DNA from: a bacterium
GTDB taxonomy: Bacteria; UBA9089; CG2-30-40-21; SBAY01
NCBI GenBank assembly: GCA_040757115.1
Contig: JBFLYA010000194.1
Coordinates: 1-6,968, forward strand
Length of the DNA stretch: 6,968 bases
Direction of reading: 5' to 3'
Each line of letters starts with the position of its first letter. Positions within the stretch are counted from its first letter, which is position 1. Shown here piece by piece: positions 6,780 through 6,968 of this stretch. The position numbers and the translations under genes were made by a program. The notes under the pieces are model-generated. The model ran no database searches. It had not been told where the DNA came from and saw only the letters and a list, made by a program, of their open reading frames with translations.

Positions 6780-6834
6780 AGGTTAAAATAGTGTATAGGG
6801 TTCTGCAAAATAGGATTTGAGGGAGACAACAAAT

Positions 6835-6909
6835 AAATATCAAATATCAAATATTAAATATCAAATATAAATATCAAAATGCAAAATTACAAATCAAATT
6901 TCAAAAAGG
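6835..6909 (+). repeat. AAATATC heptamer tandem repeat decaying into coding sequence
   Basis: Units AAATATC, AAATATC, AAATATT, AAATATC, AAATAT, AAATATC run from 6835 to 6875. Degenerate units follow (aaaatgc, aaaattac, aaatc, aaatttc, aaaaagg). The degenerate units contain the ATG and first codons of the partial gene at 6879. From memory, similar aaatatcaaaatgcaaaattacaaat tracts precede genes in several uncultured bacterial lineages. Confidence 0.7.
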
Positions 6910-6968
6910 AAATAGCAGGGTTTCTCAAAGAGTTGGAGGAATTTGGTAATATCTTTGCTTCAAGTATT
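6879..6968 (+). CDS. Start of an unidentified protein, running off the right edge
   Basis: An open frame of 30 codons starts at ATG 6879, after an in-frame TAA at 6855-6857, and reaches the window end without a stop. It begins MQNYKSNFKKEIAGF and continues LKELEEFGNIFASSI. The first part is basic and polar, the second looks like an amphipathic helix. No family can be assigned from this much. The ATG lies inside the AT-rich heptamer repeat and has no recognisable Shine-Dalgarno, so the true start could be further downstream or the frame could be incidental. The helix-like composition after codon 10 favours a real gene. Confidence 0.45.
   Translation, partial: MQNYKSNFKKEIAGFLKELEEFGNIFASSI

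Noticed and set aside
6831-6905. The AT-rich heptamer array considered as a CRISPR array or replication iterons
   Set aside because: Units are contiguous 7-mers with no spacers, no cas-like or replication genes are nearby, and the units decay into coding sequence.

Overview
The window comes from an AT-rich bacterial genome. It is dominated by two large same-strand genes set between stretches of mobile-element and repeat debris. The wholly intergenic flanks contain a broken transposase, a broken GxxExxY-type gene, palindromic repeats and AT-rich tandem repeats. That pattern is what I would expect from an uncultured candidate-phylum bacterium with a Gram-negative-type envelope, but the lineage is inference and I cannot name it from this sequence.

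Left flank (1-879): positions 1-387 on the minus strand hold the middle of a DDE-type transposase that has lost its N-terminal part. It ends at a repeat, TGTAACCGTTCAGG. An inverted, near-identical copy of that repeat lies about 150 bp further on, so 380-551 looks like a small palindromic (MITE-like) element. A second candidate dispersed repeat follows at 572-700. Next come a good sigma70-type promoter (TTTACA, 17 bp, TATACT) and a roughly 100-nt leader.

Core (880-6610): two tandem genes, 10 nt apart and almost certainly one transcription unit, encode paralogous proteins of 991 and 914 residues. Each has an N-terminal polytopic membrane domain of the O-antigen ligase/polymerase (WaaL/Wzy_C-like) superfamily, followed by a C-terminal array of tetratricopeptide (TPR) repeats. 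Both keep the motifs expected of an active enzyme: an R(Y)EG loop, a GNP motif, a TR motif, an R-x-x-x-W, a GxG-x-D and an AHND histidine motif. A positive-inside reading places the catalytic loops and the TPR array outside the cytoplasm in both. The two differ in where extra membrane spans sit around the TR motif. They probably act in surface glycan transfer or polymerisation, or in protein glycosylation; substrate and acceptor cannot be read from the window.

Right flank (6611-6968): the stop codon of the second gene lies inside a second direct copy of TGTAACCGTTCAGG, so the two-gene block is bracketed by this repeat. Then come a short cgcagag repeat, the first 17 codons of a truncated GxxExxY-type gene, a strong hairpin, and a 7-bp tandem repeat (AAATATC) that runs into the start of a new open frame (6879 to the window edge).
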